NCBI RefSeq assembly: GCF_019904255.1
Contig: NZ_CP063203.1
Location: forward strand, 806,001-870,000
From: Marixanthomonas sp. SCSIO 43207
GTDB taxonomy: Bacteria > Bacteroidota > Bacteroidia > Flavobacteriales > Flavobacteriaceae
DNA: 64,000 nt
Direction: 5' to 3'
Positions within the stretch are counted from its first letter, which is position 1; each line of letters starts with the position of its first letter. Positions 44,742 through 53,889 of the stretch are shown in pieces. The notes beneath the pieces are model-generated. The model saw nothing but the letters and a program-made list of their open reading frames with translations. It did not search any database and had not been told where the DNA came from. A program made the translations under genes and the position numbers.

Positions 44742-45385
44742 TGTATTACCCAAATAATATCGCTCAACGCTTGCGAATGATCTGCAAAAGTAAGTGAATG
44801 TAACTTGTTTGGGGAAAAATTGGAAACATATTTTTCTATTTCGGCCTTAAGCAAGGTAAGGTTTGCTTTTACTTTCCAATGACTTCCATTTGAGTCGTAC
44901 ACCACTATAAACAACCGGTTTTTTAAATGATGGCGTTGTTGTGAACTTTGATTGGCATACAACCACGTAATAAGTTCCTTTTCATTATGTTTTGCATAGT
45001 TTATCGTTTTCTTGAAATACTTCGGAAAAACCGTTGTTTTATGATCAAAAGGAATTTTGTGTATTGTAAAATCAATCAATCGATCTTTTTGATTTACTGC
45101 AGGAATCACATCATCTAAGTTTGTGAAAATTTGTTCTACACCAGTGGCGCTCCAAAAGTTGTACCAACGATTAATAGTGTAATTAAACAGCGCTCTTTTG
45201 TTAAGGTTGTGTTTTTGCACCACCAAAGCCATTTGTGGCATCAAAGCTTCCCAAGTAGGAGTTTTATAAATAAAGTTTGTGTAAAAATCCCATTCATCAT
45301 TTTGTTTTCTTCCCCAAATATACGGGTAAGCCAATCGTTTACCGAGCTCTGTTTGTAATGCTTGAATGGCTATAGGTTGTTTCAT
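44738..45385 (-). CDS. Unknown protein, candidate type II restriction endonuclease (PD-(D/E)XK-like)
   Basis: A 215-residue protein without a family I recognise. Residues 105-118 read DFTIHKIPFDHKTT, where D105 and D114-H115-K116 fit the D...(D/E)xK catalytic pattern with the proline-hydrophobic lead-in common in restriction enzymes; a following strand RLFIVVYDS (about 157-165) and the basic FPKYFKKTINYAKHN also fit. Its stop overlaps the start of an adenine methyltransferase (ATGA), and its own ATG overlaps the stop of the membrane protein gene upstream (ATGA). The nuclease call is inference from motif and neighbourhood. ATG 45385 preferred over an upstream GTG-like extension. Confidence 0.5.
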   Translation of the reverse strand: MKQPIAIQALQTELGKRLAYPYIWGRKQNDEWDFYTNFIYKTPTWEALMPQMALVVQKHNLNKRALFNYTINRWYNFWSATGVEQIFTNLDDVIPAVNQKDRLIDFTIHKIPFDHKTTVFPKYFKKTINYAKHNEKELITWLYANQSSQQRHHLKNRLFIVVYDSNGSHWKVKANLTLLKAEIEKYVSNFSPNKLHSLTFADHSQALSDIIWVIQ

Positions 45386-46305
45386 ATAAATAACAGTGCA
45401 ATGGGAACAATTACAACCAACCACAACAACCCTTCTTTAAATCGAGCCTCTTGAATGTTTTCAATATAATTTGCTACAATTACTGAAAGAGGAGCTAGTA
45501 CAAAAAATAATTCGGCTCCTGTTTTTATAGGACTGAAAAGAGCAATAAATCCGCAAACTACTAGTGTCACCAAAAGTAAAATAGCATTGGGTTTTTCTTT
45601 TTTTGAAAGAGAAGCGATTTTCAGTAACCGAAACGGTAACGACCAGATTAAAAATGTAGCCATAATTGCCGCCGGAATAATAATACTCATTGTATTATAC
45701 GTTGAAAAATCAAAACTTATAGGTTTAATCCATTGCGTTAGCCAAGCAAAAGAATCATCTATTAAAAGATGAAAGCTGGTAGCTAGCATTAAAATAGCAA
45801 CAAAACCTATAAAAGGAATGATAAAATAACGGTGGTTTGTATCTGGTTTTTGAATGATGGCAAAAAATAACAGTATAAAAAACAAAATGCTCCAAAAATA
45901 AAAAAGAGCTGCAACGGTAATCCATAAGGAGGCATCAAGAATTTTCTTTTCAATATTCTTTTCAGAAGAAAGGCTTACTAATCTTCTAAAAGCCATCAAA
46001 AGAAAAACATTTGCAAAAAGGATATTTCTATCCAAAAAAATTACCGGCAATGTGACTAAAAAACACGTAAATAGCAGGACTGTATATGTGTTTTTATAGG
46101 TAAGATTGTTTTTTCTTACTATAAAATCTAAAAGCATTATTGCATAAACAGACCATAAAATAAAAAAGAAATCTATCGCTAACTGTGAAAAGGTAAGCGC
46201 TTTTTCTACCAGCACCAAGGCACCAAAAACATAGCCCAAAAAGATTACCGCTCCAAAGATGACAAAATTTATAGGTTTAGATTTTCCGAAAAAGCTTGTA
46301 AGCAT
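45382..46305 (-). CDS. Multi-pass membrane protein, DUF6427-like
   Basis: A 307-residue inner-membrane protein with about nine hydrophobic helices (NFVIFGAVIFLGYVFGALVL, FFILWSVYAIMLLDFIV, ILLLVTLVVCGFIALF, LLWLVVIVPIALLFI). I believe this corresponds to the flavobacterial DUF6427 family near purD, but cannot confirm. Function unknown. ATG start; its N-terminal codons contain the -33 element of the divergent small-protein promoter. First gene of a five-gene minus-strand unit with ATGA overlaps. Confidence 0.7.
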   Translation of the reverse strand: MLTSFFGKSKPINFVIFGAVIFLGYVFGALVLVEKALTFSQLAIDFFFILWSVYAIMLLDFIVRKNNLTYKNTYTVLLFTCFLVTLPVIFLDRNILFANVFLLMAFRRLVSLSSEKNIEKKILDASLWITVAALFYFWSILFFILLFFAIIQKPDTNHRYFIIPFIGFVAILMLATSFHLLIDDSFAWLTQWIKPISFDFSTYNTMSIIIPAAIMATFLIWSLPFRLLKIASLSKKEKPNAILLLVTLVVCGFIALFSPIKTGAELFFVLAPLSVIVANYIENIQEARFKEGLLWLVVIVPIALLFI

Positions 46306-46326
46306 AGCGGGTATTTTCTATTTTTG
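46296..46326 (+). promoter_or_regulatory. Bacteroidota-type promoter of the small membrane protein (TTG - 20 bp - TATTTTTG)
   Basis: -33 TTG at 46296-46298 and -7 TATTTTTG at 46319-46326, 20 bases apart. Transcript start near 46332, 13 bases before the ATG at 46345. The -33 element lies inside the first codons of the divergent membrane protein gene. Confidence 0.6.
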
Positions 46327-46344
46327 CGATATAAATATACAGAT

Positions 46345-46581
46345 ATGGAATTGAAAGATTTGTTTTATGGTATTCAAGATTTATTTGAAGATTTCTTATT
46401 TATACCATATGACGCCCTCCGAAATTTAGAATTAGACAGCTGGTGGTTAGCAAATACAGTGAGTTGGTTATTTATTATTATCTGTTTTGTTGCATTCTTA
46501 TATTGGATGAAACAACTTAAAATATTCAACGATAATAACGAAGAAGATCGTTCTTCAACCTCTCACTCTTATTTAGGCTAA
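46345..46581 (+). CDS. Small single-span membrane protein
   Basis: A 78-residue protein, MELKDLFYGIQDLFEDFLFI at the start, one transmembrane helix (TVSWLFIIICFVAFLYWM) and a polar tail (FNDNNEEDRSSTSHSYLG). It resembles a short flavobacterial family next to purD (DUF6341, sometimes misnamed uracil phosphoribosyltransferase), from memory only. Function unknown. The longer frame begins at a TTG that is the end of the -7 box, so ATG 46345 is used. Convergent with purD, 5 bases between stops. Confidence 0.72.
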   Translation: MELKDLFYGIQDLFEDFLFIPYDALRNLELDSWWLANTVSWLFIIICFVAFLYWMKQLKIFNDNNEEDRSSTSHSYLG

Positions 46582-46586
46582 AATAT

Positions 46587-47858
46587 TTAGTCTAAATCAA
46601 AACCAATATCGGTTCTATAATACATCTTATCAAAAGATAGTTTTTCTATATTTTGGTAAGATTTTTTTAGTGCCTGTTTATAATTTTCATCAAGAGAAGT
46701 AATTGCAATTACTCTTCCGCCATTGGTAAGTAATTTACCATTTTCACTTTTGGTCCCTGCGTGAAAAACCAACGAATCTTCAATAGTTTCGGTTCCTTTA
46801 ATTTCTTTTCCTTTTTCATAGGTTTCAGGATAACCACCAGAAACTACCATCACAGTTGTTGCTGCTCTAGAGTCAATTTTTAAATCTATTGAATCTAGTT
46901 TTTGTTGATGTGTTGCTTGTAGTAGCGCTACCAGATCGGTTTCTATTCTTGGCAGAACAACCTCTGTTTCTGGATCACCCATACGAACATTGTATTCTAT
47001 AACATAAGGATTATTATTTACTTTTATTAACCCTATAAAAACAAATCCTTTATAATCAATATTTTCCTTTTGAAGCCCTTCTACTGTTGGTTTTACAATT
47101 CGGTCTTCTATTTTTTGCATGAAAGAATCATCTGCAAACGGAACTGGGGAAACAGCTCCCATACCTCCGGTATTGAGACCTTTATCACCTTCGCCAATTC
47201 GTTTATAATCTTTGGCAGTAGGAAGTATTTTATAATTTTTTCCATCTGTTAAAACAAATACGCTTAGTTCAATTCCGTCTAGAAATTCTTCAATAACAAC
47301 TGTTTTGCTAGCTTCTCCAAACTTTCCACTCAACATAGTTTCTAGTTCGTTTTTTGCTTCATCCAAGTTTTCTAGAATTAAAACACCTTTACCAGCAGCC
47401 AAACCATCTGCTTTAAGCACGTAAGGAGGCTGTAGTGTTTCCAAAAATTTCTTTCCTGCGTCTAAGGATTCTTTGGTAAAGCTTTCATATGCAGCAGTAG
47501 GAATTTTGTACATAGCCATAAATTCTTTTGCGCGTTCTTTACTTCCTTCCAAAAGAGCACCTCGTTCTGAGGGCCCAATAAGCATAACATTTTTTAAAGC
47601 TTCGGAAGAAGAAAAATAATTTGCTATTCCCTTTACCAATGGGTCTTCAGGACCTACAACAACCATGGCTATTTTGTTTTCTAGAACTGTTTCTTCAATG
47701 GCTTTGAAATCGGTAACATTGATTGGCAAATTGGTCGCGATTGCTTCTGTTCCGGCATTTCCGGGAGCAACGTAAAGATTGTTACACATTTCGCTTTTTG
47801 CAATTTGGTGTGCAAAAGTATGTTCACGACCACCTGAACCAAGTATTAAAATATTCAT
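46587..47858 (-). CDS. purD: Phosphoribosylamine-glycine ligase
   Basis: A 423-residue ATP-grasp enzyme making glycinamide ribonucleotide in purine synthesis. N-terminal MNILILGSGGREHTFAHQI, VVVGPEDPLVKGIANYF, KADGLAAGKGV, and NTGGMGAVSPVPF (which binds the product phosphate) are all present, with the metal-binding YNVRMGDPETEVVLP. The frame continues nine codons to a TTG at 47883-47885, but this TTG ends a -7 box, so ATG 47858 is chosen. Confidence 0.97.
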   Translation of the reverse strand: MNILILGSGGREHTFAHQIAKSEMCNNLYVAPGNAGTEAIATNLPINVTDFKAIEETVLENKIAMVVVGPEDPLVKGIANYFSSSEALKNVMLIGPSERGALLEGSKERAKEFMAMYKIPTAAYESFTKESLDAGKKFLETLQPPYVLKADGLAAGKGVLILENLDEAKNELETMLSGKFGEASKTVVIEEFLDGIELSVFVLTDGKNYKILPTAKDYKRIGEGDKGLNTGGMGAVSPVPFADDSFMQKIEDRIVKPTVEGLQKENIDYKGFVFIGLIKVNNNPYVIEYNVRMGDPETEVVLPRIETDLVALLQATHQQKLDSIDLKIDSRAATTVMVVSGGYPETYEKGKEIKGTETIEDSLVFHAGTKSENGKLLTNGGRVIAITSLDENYKQALKKSYQNIEKLSFDKMYYRTDIGFDLD

Positions 47859-47882
47859 GGGAAAGAAATTTTTATTCGACTT

Positions 47883-47890
47883 CAAAAATA
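47883..47890 (-). promoter_or_regulatory. -7 box candidate for purD
   Basis: Minus-strand TATTTTTG, full match, 24 bases before the purD ATG. No -33 TTG at the usual spacing. Confidence 0.4.
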
Positions 47891-47923
47891 ATTGTTTGTA
47901 AATTGAACCCCTAACTTTTTAGC

Positions 47924-49231
47924 TTGAATTTATTTGAAAACATATTGCGGTTAAAAGGCTTTCCTATTAAAGAAGCCAAAGACCGCCTTTCTGAAATTCA
48001 AAACATTCCTAAAAACGACTATAAAACCTATGTTGAAGAAGCTCGCCAAAAGGTTTTTGAGTATCACCTTAGAGAAAACTCTTTTTATCAATCTTTTATA
48101 GGCAGTGAGACTTTAAACAAATGGGAAGACATTCCTGTTTTAACAAAGCGAGATTTACAAATCCCTTTACATAAGCGACTTTCAAAAGGTTTTTCAAAAA
48201 AAAATTGCTATACCAGCAAAACGTCTGGGTCTAGTGGTAATCCCCTTTTTTTTGCTAAAGACAATTTTTGCCATGCACTTACTTGGGCTATTATTTTTAA
48301 TAGATTTGGATGGCACGGGATTGATATAAATACTTCGTATCAAGCGCGTTTTTATGGTATTCCGTTAGATTTTAAAGGATATCAAACCGAACGGTTAAAA
48401 GATCGTTTAAGCAACCGATATCGATTCCCTATTTTTGATCTTTCTGACCAAAAACTGGAAACATTTTTAACTGCTTTCAAGAGAAAAAAGTTTGACTACA
48501 TTAATGGACATACAAGTTCTATTGTATTGTTTGCAAAATTTCTTCAGAAAAAGAACATCGTTTTAACCGCTGTTTGTCCTACATTAAAAACCTGTATTGT
48601 AACTAGCGAAATGTTATATGACAGTGATAAGGAGTTATTAGAAAAGCAAATTGGTGTGCCAATTGTAAATGAATACGGTGCCAGTGAGCTTGATTTGCTG
48701 GCTTTTACAAACACAAAAGATACACTTATATTAAATAGTGAGACACTTTATATTGAAATTTTAGACAACAACAATACCCCTGTAAAAAAGGGCGAGTTGG
48801 GTCGTATTGTTGTAACATCTCTTTATAACAAAGCGCATCCATTTATCCGATATGATGTGGGTGATTTAGGCATGCTTCATGAAGAATCTACAGCTAAAAA
48901 TTCATCTTTAAAAAAGTTAATAGGTCGCTCAAATGATGTTGTATACTTAAAAAACGGTAAAACATTGCCCGGTCATACTTTTTATTATGTTACTAAAAGT
49001 ATTGTTGAAGAAGATGGAAATGTGAAAGAGTTTAAAGTTGAACAAACAGCGCTGGATGCTTTTACTATTGTTTATAGCTCAAACACCGAACTTTTGGCAA
49101 AGGATTTACAAAAGATCGAACAATCTTTAGCAAAATATGTGGGAAGCGACTTAAAGATTCAGTTTAAGCGCAAAAATGTGTTGGACAGAAGCAAAAGTGG
49201 AAAACTTAAACAGTTTATTTCAAAGATTTAA
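47924..49231 (+). CDS. Adenylate-forming enzyme, phenylacetate-CoA ligase/CapK-like
   Basis: A 435-residue member of the PaaK/CapK branch of the ANL superfamily. The P-loop-like TSKTSGSSGNPLFFAKDN (about 99-116), VNEYGASELDLLAF, FIRYDVGDLG and the C-terminal KSGKLKQFISKI are visible. Genes of this kind recur in capsule and exopolysaccharide loci, where they are thought to modify or tailor the polymer with an acyl group; that role is inferred from the neighbourhood. TTG start; a stop lies three codons upstream and no ATG is near. First gene of the plus-strand part of the locus. Confidence 0.8.
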   Translation: MNLFENILRLKGFPIKEAKDRLSEIQNIPKNDYKTYVEEARQKVFEYHLRENSFYQSFIGSETLNKWEDIPVLTKRDLQIPLHKRLSKGFSKKNCYTSKTSGSSGNPLFFAKDNFCHALTWAIIFNRFGWHGIDINTSYQARFYGIPLDFKGYQTERLKDRLSNRYRFPIFDLSDQKLETFLTAFKRKKFDYINGHTSSIVLFAKFLQKKNIVLTAVCPTLKTCIVTSEMLYDSDKELLEKQIGVPIVNEYGASELDLLAFTNTKDTLILNSETLYIEILDNNNTPVKKGELGRIVVTSLYNKAHPFIRYDVGDLGMLHEESTAKNSSLKKLIGRSNDVVYLKNGKTLPGHTFYYVTKSIVEEDGNVKEFKVEQTALDAFTIVYSSNTELLAKDLQKIEQSLAKYVGSDLKIQFKRKNVLDRSKSGKLKQFISKI

Positions 49232-49274
49232 TTTTTTAAAAACCCTTAATAACTAACTTGGATAAAGTAATTTG

Positions 49275-49282
49275 TATTTTTG
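49275..49282 (+). promoter_or_regulatory. -7 box candidate for wecB
   Basis: TATTTTTG matches TAnnTTTG, 23 bases before the wecB ATG. A TTG lies only 14 bases upstream of it, short of the usual spacing. Confidence 0.35.
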
Positions 49283-49305
49283 AATTGTTATAGAAATAAC
49301 ATACC

Positions 49306-50388
49306 ATGAAAATCACCCTTGTAGCAGGAGCTCGCCCCAATTTTATGAAGATTGCTCCTATCATTCATGCCATAGAAAAAAACAACGCCATTCACTACAG
49401 GCTTGTGCATACAGGGCAACATTATGATACAAATTTAAGCGGCACTTTTTTCAAAGAACTTAACATTCCACAACCTCATAGCAACCTAAATGTTAAAAGC
49501 GGCTCTCAAGCCCAACAGACAGCTGCAATTATGATTGGTTTTGAAAAAGAATTAAACCAAAACCCTACAGACTTAGTTCTTGTTGTAGGTGATGTAACCT
49601 CAACCATGGCCTGTGCAATTGTTGCAAAAAAAGCGCATTGCAAAGTAGCCCATGTTGAAGCCGGTATACGCTCTGGCGATTTACACATGCCCGAAGAAAT
49701 CAATAGAATGGTAACAGACAGTATTACCGATTATTTTTTTACAACTTCTGAAACTGCAACTACTCATTTGTTGAAATCTGGCGTTCCCAAAAATCAACTG
49801 TTTTTTGTTGGTAATGTGATGATTGATACTCTTTACAAAAATCTTCCTAACCTCAAAAAACCAGAATTTTGGGATCAATTACAACTTAAACAAAAGGAAT
49901 ATTTTGTATTAACACTTCATAGACCGTCAAATGTTGACACCTTGCAATCATTTTCTAGTTTGCTAAAAAAAATTGTTTCGAAATCTAAAGGTTTACCAAT
50001 TATTTTTCCTGTGCATCCTCGTACACAAAAATTATTGAGTACTGCCAATTTAACTTTTGAAAACCTTCATTTTGTTTCGCCTCAAGGATATTTATCATTT
50101 ATATATTTAATTAAACATTCAAAAGCAGTCCTTACAGATTCTGGTGGTATAACAGAAGAAGCTTCGGTATTAAACATTCCTTGCATAACATTTAGAGATT
50201 CTACAGAGCGTCCCGAAACTTGCTCTCTAGGAACCAACAAGTTGGTAGGTAAAAATTTTAACGATATTGATCTGGCTTTTGATAAGTTATATGAAAATAG
50301 ATGGGCAGAATATCAAAACATTCCTAAATGGGATGGAAAAGCTGCAGAAAGAATTGTAGAAATTATCGCTAATTTATATGGCTGCTGA
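49306..50388 (+). CDS. wecB: UDP-N-acetylglucosamine 2-epimerase (non-hydrolysing)
   Basis: A 360-residue enzyme interconverting UDP-GlcNAc and UDP-ManNAc. GARPNFMKIAPI (7-18), HTGQHYD, VVGDVTSTMACAIVAKK, HVEAGIRSGDLHMPEEINR and LTDSGGITEEASVLNIPCIT are the family signatures. ATG start. The next glycosyltransferase gene overlaps its 3' end by 11 bases. Supplies UDP-ManNAc or derivatives to the polysaccharide locus. Confidence 0.96.
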   Translation: MKITLVAGARPNFMKIAPIIHAIEKNNAIHYRLVHTGQHYDTNLSGTFFKELNIPQPHSNLNVKSGSQAQQTAAIMIGFEKELNQNPTDLVLVVGDVTSTMACAIVAKKAHCKVAHVEAGIRSGDLHMPEEINRMVTDSITDYFFTTSETATTHLLKSGVPKNQLFFVGNVMIDTLYKNLPNLKKPEFWDQLQLKQKEYFVLTLHRPSNVDTLQSFSSLLKKIVSKSKGLPIIFPVHPRTQKLLSTANLTFENLHFVSPQGYLSFIYLIKHSKAVLTDSGGITEEASVLNIPCITFRDSTERPETCSLGTNKLVGKNFNDIDLAFDKLYENRWAEYQNIPKWDGKAAERIVEIIANLYGC

Positions 50389-51541
50389 AGAAATTTTATT
50401 GGTCACAAACTATTTCCCTCCCGAAAAAGGAGCTGCCTCCAATAGACTCTACAGTTTGGCAAAAGGTATGGAAAAAGCAGGTTTTAAGGTTCAAGTGGTT
50501 TGCCCAATGCCCAACTATCCTACCGGTTCAATTTTTAAAAATTACAAAGGTTCGTTTTATAAAAATGAAAAAGATAACACTATAACCATACATCGCTTAT
50601 GGTTATGGGCAAGTAATTCGTCTAATAAGTTTTTACGGCTGCTTTCTATGATCTCTTTTTCATTAAGTTTGACGCTTTTTTTCTTTCTGAAAAAAAAACC
50701 AACTAAAATTTTCATTCAATATTCGCCTGTATTTGTAGGTTTTACTGCTGTTTTTTGGAGTTGGATTTTTGGCAAAAAACGTATTTTAAATGTTTCAGAT
50801 TTATGGCCTCTGGCCGGGCTAGAGATGGGTGTTCTCAAAAAAGGAGTTTATTATTCATTATTGGAAAAAATGGAGCGTTTCTGTTACCAAAAATCCAATT
50901 TGTTGATTGGTCAATCACAAGAAATAATAACGCACGCCGAAAAACACAGCGAAACACCCACTTTTTTATACCGAAATATACCAGATTTTTCACCTCCTGA
51001 ACCTTCAGATGAGCAGCTAAAAAAAACCATAACACTTGTTTATGCAGGGTTATTGGGTGTTGCACAGGGTATTTTTACTATTTGCAATACCATTAATTTA
51101 CCAGACCATATAACCTTTCATATTTTTGGAGCAGGCCCTGAAGCCGAAGCAATTTCAAAACTTGAAAAAAAGAATATTATCTATCACGGAGAGGTAGACA
51201 GACTAGATTTACATAGTAAAATGCTAACGTTTGACATTGCTTTTATACCACTTACCAATAGAATATATGGCTCTGTCCCTTCAAAAATATTTGAATATAC
51301 CCGGTTAGGATTGCCTGTTCTTTATTTTGCGGGCGGAGAAGGAGGAAATCTAGTTGAAAAAAAACAATTAGGATGGAACATTCCCGCTTCAGATTTTAAG
51401 CAGTTACAAAGCTTTATTTCAAACTTAACAAAGGAACATCTTCTCGAATTTCCGAAGAAAAAGGTTCAAGAACGTAGCTTAAAGGCTTTTAACTTTGAAA
51501 AACAATTTGAAGCTTTTATCAAGCAAATTGAAAGTGTTTAA
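50378..51541 (+). CDS. Glycosyltransferase family 4
   Basis: A 387-residue GT-B glycosyltransferase. The N-terminal Rossmann domain starts EEILLVTNYFPPEKGAASNRL, a pattern of WbuB-like enzymes; the C-terminal domain has FHIFGAGPEAEAI and PSKIFEYTRLGLPVLYFAGGEGG (nucleotide-sugar binding, E-x7-E-like). Donor and acceptor unknown; the neighbouring wecB hints at a ManNAc/GlcNAc-type sugar. ATG start. Converges on the sugar transferase gene with shared TTAA stop codons (51538-51541). Confidence 0.92.
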   Translation: MAAEEILLVTNYFPPEKGAASNRLYSLAKGMEKAGFKVQVVCPMPNYPTGSIFKNYKGSFYKNEKDNTITIHRLWLWASNSSNKFLRLLSMISFSLSLTLFFFLKKKPTKIFIQYSPVFVGFTAVFWSWIFGKKRILNVSDLWPLAGLEMGVLKKGVYYSLLEKMERFCYQKSNLLIGQSQEIITHAEKHSETPTFLYRNIPDFSPPEPSDEQLKKTITLVYAGLLGVAQGIFTICNTINLPDHITFHIFGAGPEAEAISKLEKKNIIYHGEVDRLDLHSKMLTFDIAFIPLTNRIYGSVPSKIFEYTRLGLPVLYFAGGEGGNLVEKKQLGWNIPASDFKQLQSFISNLTKEHLLEFPKKKVQERSLKAFNFEKQFEAFIKQIESV

Positions 51542-52893
51542 TACGCTTTTTTATCACCTTTTATGGCGTTGTAGATTGTTTGGAAAACAATTTTAATATC
51601 CAAAAACAGTGACCAATTCTCTAGATAAAATATATCATACTTAACTCTATTAATAATATCATTTTCGGTCTCTACCTCACCTCTATAACCACTTACTTGT
51701 GCCAAGCCTGTTATACCTGGTTTTATAAAATGACGAACCATAAATTTGTCTATTCGCTCGGCATACATATGCGTGTGACTTACCATATGTGGTCTAGGTC
51801 CTACTACAGACATTTCGCCTTTTAATACGTTTATAAATTGAGGCATTTCATCTATACTGGTTTTACGAAGTATTCGTCCTATCCACGTAACACGTTTATC
51901 ACCTTTTTTTATTTGATGAAGGTGCGCCATAGGGTTAGGACGCATGGATCTAAACTTATAACAGTAAAACTCTTTATAATCCAACCCGTTTCTTTTTTGT
52001 TTAAAAAACACAGGACCTTTTGAGCCAAGTTTTATGAAAATTGCCAAAATAGGAGTGAGCCAAGATAGTATCCCGACAATGACAATAATAGATAATACAA
52101 TATCAAAACCTCTTTTTATAAATTGATTAAAGGGTTCATCAATTGGTATTTTACGCAACGATAGGATAGGTAACACCCCATAATAACTAAAGTCAAGTTT
52201 TTTACTGTAAATCTCCTTATTGTCTGGTAAAAACTTAAGCGTTTTAAGATTGTTGTCTACATAATCGATTAATTGAATAAGCTCCTTGTTGCTTAACTCT
52301 GCAACCGATGAATAGATTTCTTCAATATTGTTTTCTGAAATGTAATCAATACATTCTTCTATCGTGGTTTTATTGGGTTTTTTTAAGTTGAATGTTTTAT
52401 AGAGTTTGTAGCCGTACTCTGGATTGTCTGAAAAGAATTTTCTCAACTGGTCTGTTTTTTTATTCAAACCAATAATCACAACTTTTCTGTGATTCCCTCC
52501 TGTTAATAACCGGTATTTTTTCAGTAAAAAGTAAATGGTAAATTTTACAACCGTAATACACAGCATAGAGAGGAGTACATAACTAAAAACGCTCCCTGGG
52601 TTTGTATTTTCTGAAGTGAATATTCCAAAATAGGTAAATACAATAAGGAAAAAAATGGTTGCTTGCTTTCCTATTAAGTTCATTATTTTGGCTACGTGGG
52701 TAAACCTGTAAATTTCATAAAAGTTGGCTTTTAATGAAAGTACAACCCACCCTAGAGTTACAAAAGCCACATAGTTTACCACCTCATACGTTTCAGCAAA
52801 AAAGTAGAAAGCCCATAGATGAATAATCAAAAGATCAATCACATAGGTTATGGGCCTTAAGAAACCCGAATATCTTCCACTTCTAAAAATCAT
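51538..52893 (-). CDS. Polyprenyl-phosphate sugar-1-phosphate transferase (WbaP/WcaJ type)
   Basis: A 451-residue initiating enzyme of repeat-unit synthesis. N-terminal half: four transmembrane helices and a CoA-binding-like domain; fifth hydrophobic segment VLSIIVIVGILSWLTPILAI opens the bacterial sugar transferase domain (about 255-451) with FKQKRNGLDYKEFYCYKFRSM, SIDEMPQFINVLKGEMSVVGPRP and KPGITGLAQVSGYRG. It attaches glucose-1-phosphate or a related sugar phosphate to undecaprenyl phosphate. ATG start. Two bases after the Uxs gene in a tight minus-strand operon. Confidence 0.95.
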   Translation of the reverse strand: MIFRSGRYSGFLRPITYVIDLLIIHLWAFYFFAETYEVVNYVAFVTLGWVVLSLKANFYEIYRFTHVAKIMNLIGKQATIFFLIVFTYFGIFTSENTNPGSVFSYVLLSMLCITVVKFTIYFLLKKYRLLTGGNHRKVVIIGLNKKTDQLRKFFSDNPEYGYKLYKTFNLKKPNKTTIEECIDYISENNIEEIYSSVAELSNKELIQLIDYVDNNLKTLKFLPDNKEIYSKKLDFSYYGVLPILSLRKIPIDEPFNQFIKRGFDIVLSIIVIVGILSWLTPILAIFIKLGSKGPVFFKQKRNGLDYKEFYCYKFRSMRPNPMAHLHQIKKGDKRVTWIGRILRKTSIDEMPQFINVLKGEMSVVGPRPHMVSHTHMYAERIDKFMVRHFIKPGITGLAQVSGYRGEVETENDIINRVKYDIFYLENWSLFLDIKIVFQTIYNAIKGDKKAY

Positions 52894-52895
52894 GC

Positions 52896-53885
52896 TTACT
52901 TTCTTATATGTTTTGAGAAATTTTTGTGTTCGCTTTTAAAAAGATCTTCTTCAGAAAAACTTTTGAAATATTCATATGTTTTTTTCAAGCCCTCTTGTCT
53001 ATCAACTTTGGGCTCCCAATCTAGTATTTCTTTTGCTTTTGAAATATTGGGTTGTCGTTGCATAGGATCATCTTTGGGCAACGGCTTAAATACAATTTTC
53101 TGTTTGGTACCGGTTAATTTGATGATTTCTTCAGCAAAATTTAATATGCTTATTTCATGAGGGTTACCAATGTTTACCGGTAGGGTATAATCGCTCATTA
53201 ACAACCTATATAGGCCCTCTACTTGATCATCAACGTAACAGAAGGAGCGTGTTTGAGAACCATCACCAAAAACCGTTAAATCTTCACCTCTTAGGGCTTG
53301 CCCTAAAAATGCAGGAATTACTCGACCGTCATTAAGGCGCATTCTAGGACCGTAGGTGTTAAAAATACGTGCGATACGAGTTTCTAAACCATGAAAACGG
53401 TGATAGGCCATTGTGATAGACTCTTGAAATCTTTTTGCTTCGTCATAAACCCCTCTTGGACCTATGGTATTTACGTTACCGTAGTATTCTTCGTTTTGAG
53501 GATGTACTAATGGATCTCCATAAACTTCAGAAGTTGATGCGATAAGAATACGTGCTTTTTTTTCTTTGGCTAATCCTAACAAATTGTGTGTTCCTAAAGA
53601 ACCTACTTTTAGGGTTTGAATAGGAATTTTTAAATAATCAATTGGGCTTGCCGGAGATGCAAAGTGTAAAATGTAATCAACCTTACCGGGTACGTGTACA
53701 AACTTGGTAACATCGTGGTGGTAGAAGTGAAAATCTTCGTTTTGAAAAAGGTGCTCAATATTTTTTAAATCACCGGTAATGAGATTATCCATGCCTATTA
53801 CTTCAAAACCTTCTGAAATAAATCGATCTGACAGGTGAGACCCTAAAAATCCTGCTGCTCCGGTTATTAAAATTCTTTTTTTCAT
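52896..53885 (-). CDS. uxs: UDP-glucuronate decarboxylase (UDP-xylose synthase)
   Basis: A 329-residue extended SDR. NAD-binding [11 protein letters not shown] (8-18), [10 protein letters not shown], catalytic GVYDEAKR (YxxxK), [11 protein letters not shown] and [14 protein letters not shown] place it with Uxs enzymes. It converts UDP-glucuronate, the product of the adjacent ugd, to UDP-xylose. ATG start; 4 bases after the ugd stop. Confidence 0.93.
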   Translation of the reverse strand: MKKRILITGAAGFLGSHLSDRFISEGFEVIGMDNLITGDLKNIEHLFQNEDFHFYHHDVTKFVHVPGKVDYILHFASPASPIDYLKIPIQTLKVGSLGTHNLLGLAKEKKARILIASTSEVYGDPLVHPQNEEYYGNVNTIGPRGVYDEAKRFQESITMAYHRFHGLETRIARIFNTYGPRMRLNDGRVIPAFLGQALRGEDLTVFGDGSQTRSFCYVDDQVEGLYRLLMSDYTLPVNIGNPHEISILNFAEEIIKLTGTKQKIVFKPLPKDDPMQRQPNISKAKEILDWEPKVDRQEGLKKTYEYFKSFSEEDLFKSEHKNFSKHIRK

Positions 53886-53889
53886 AATA

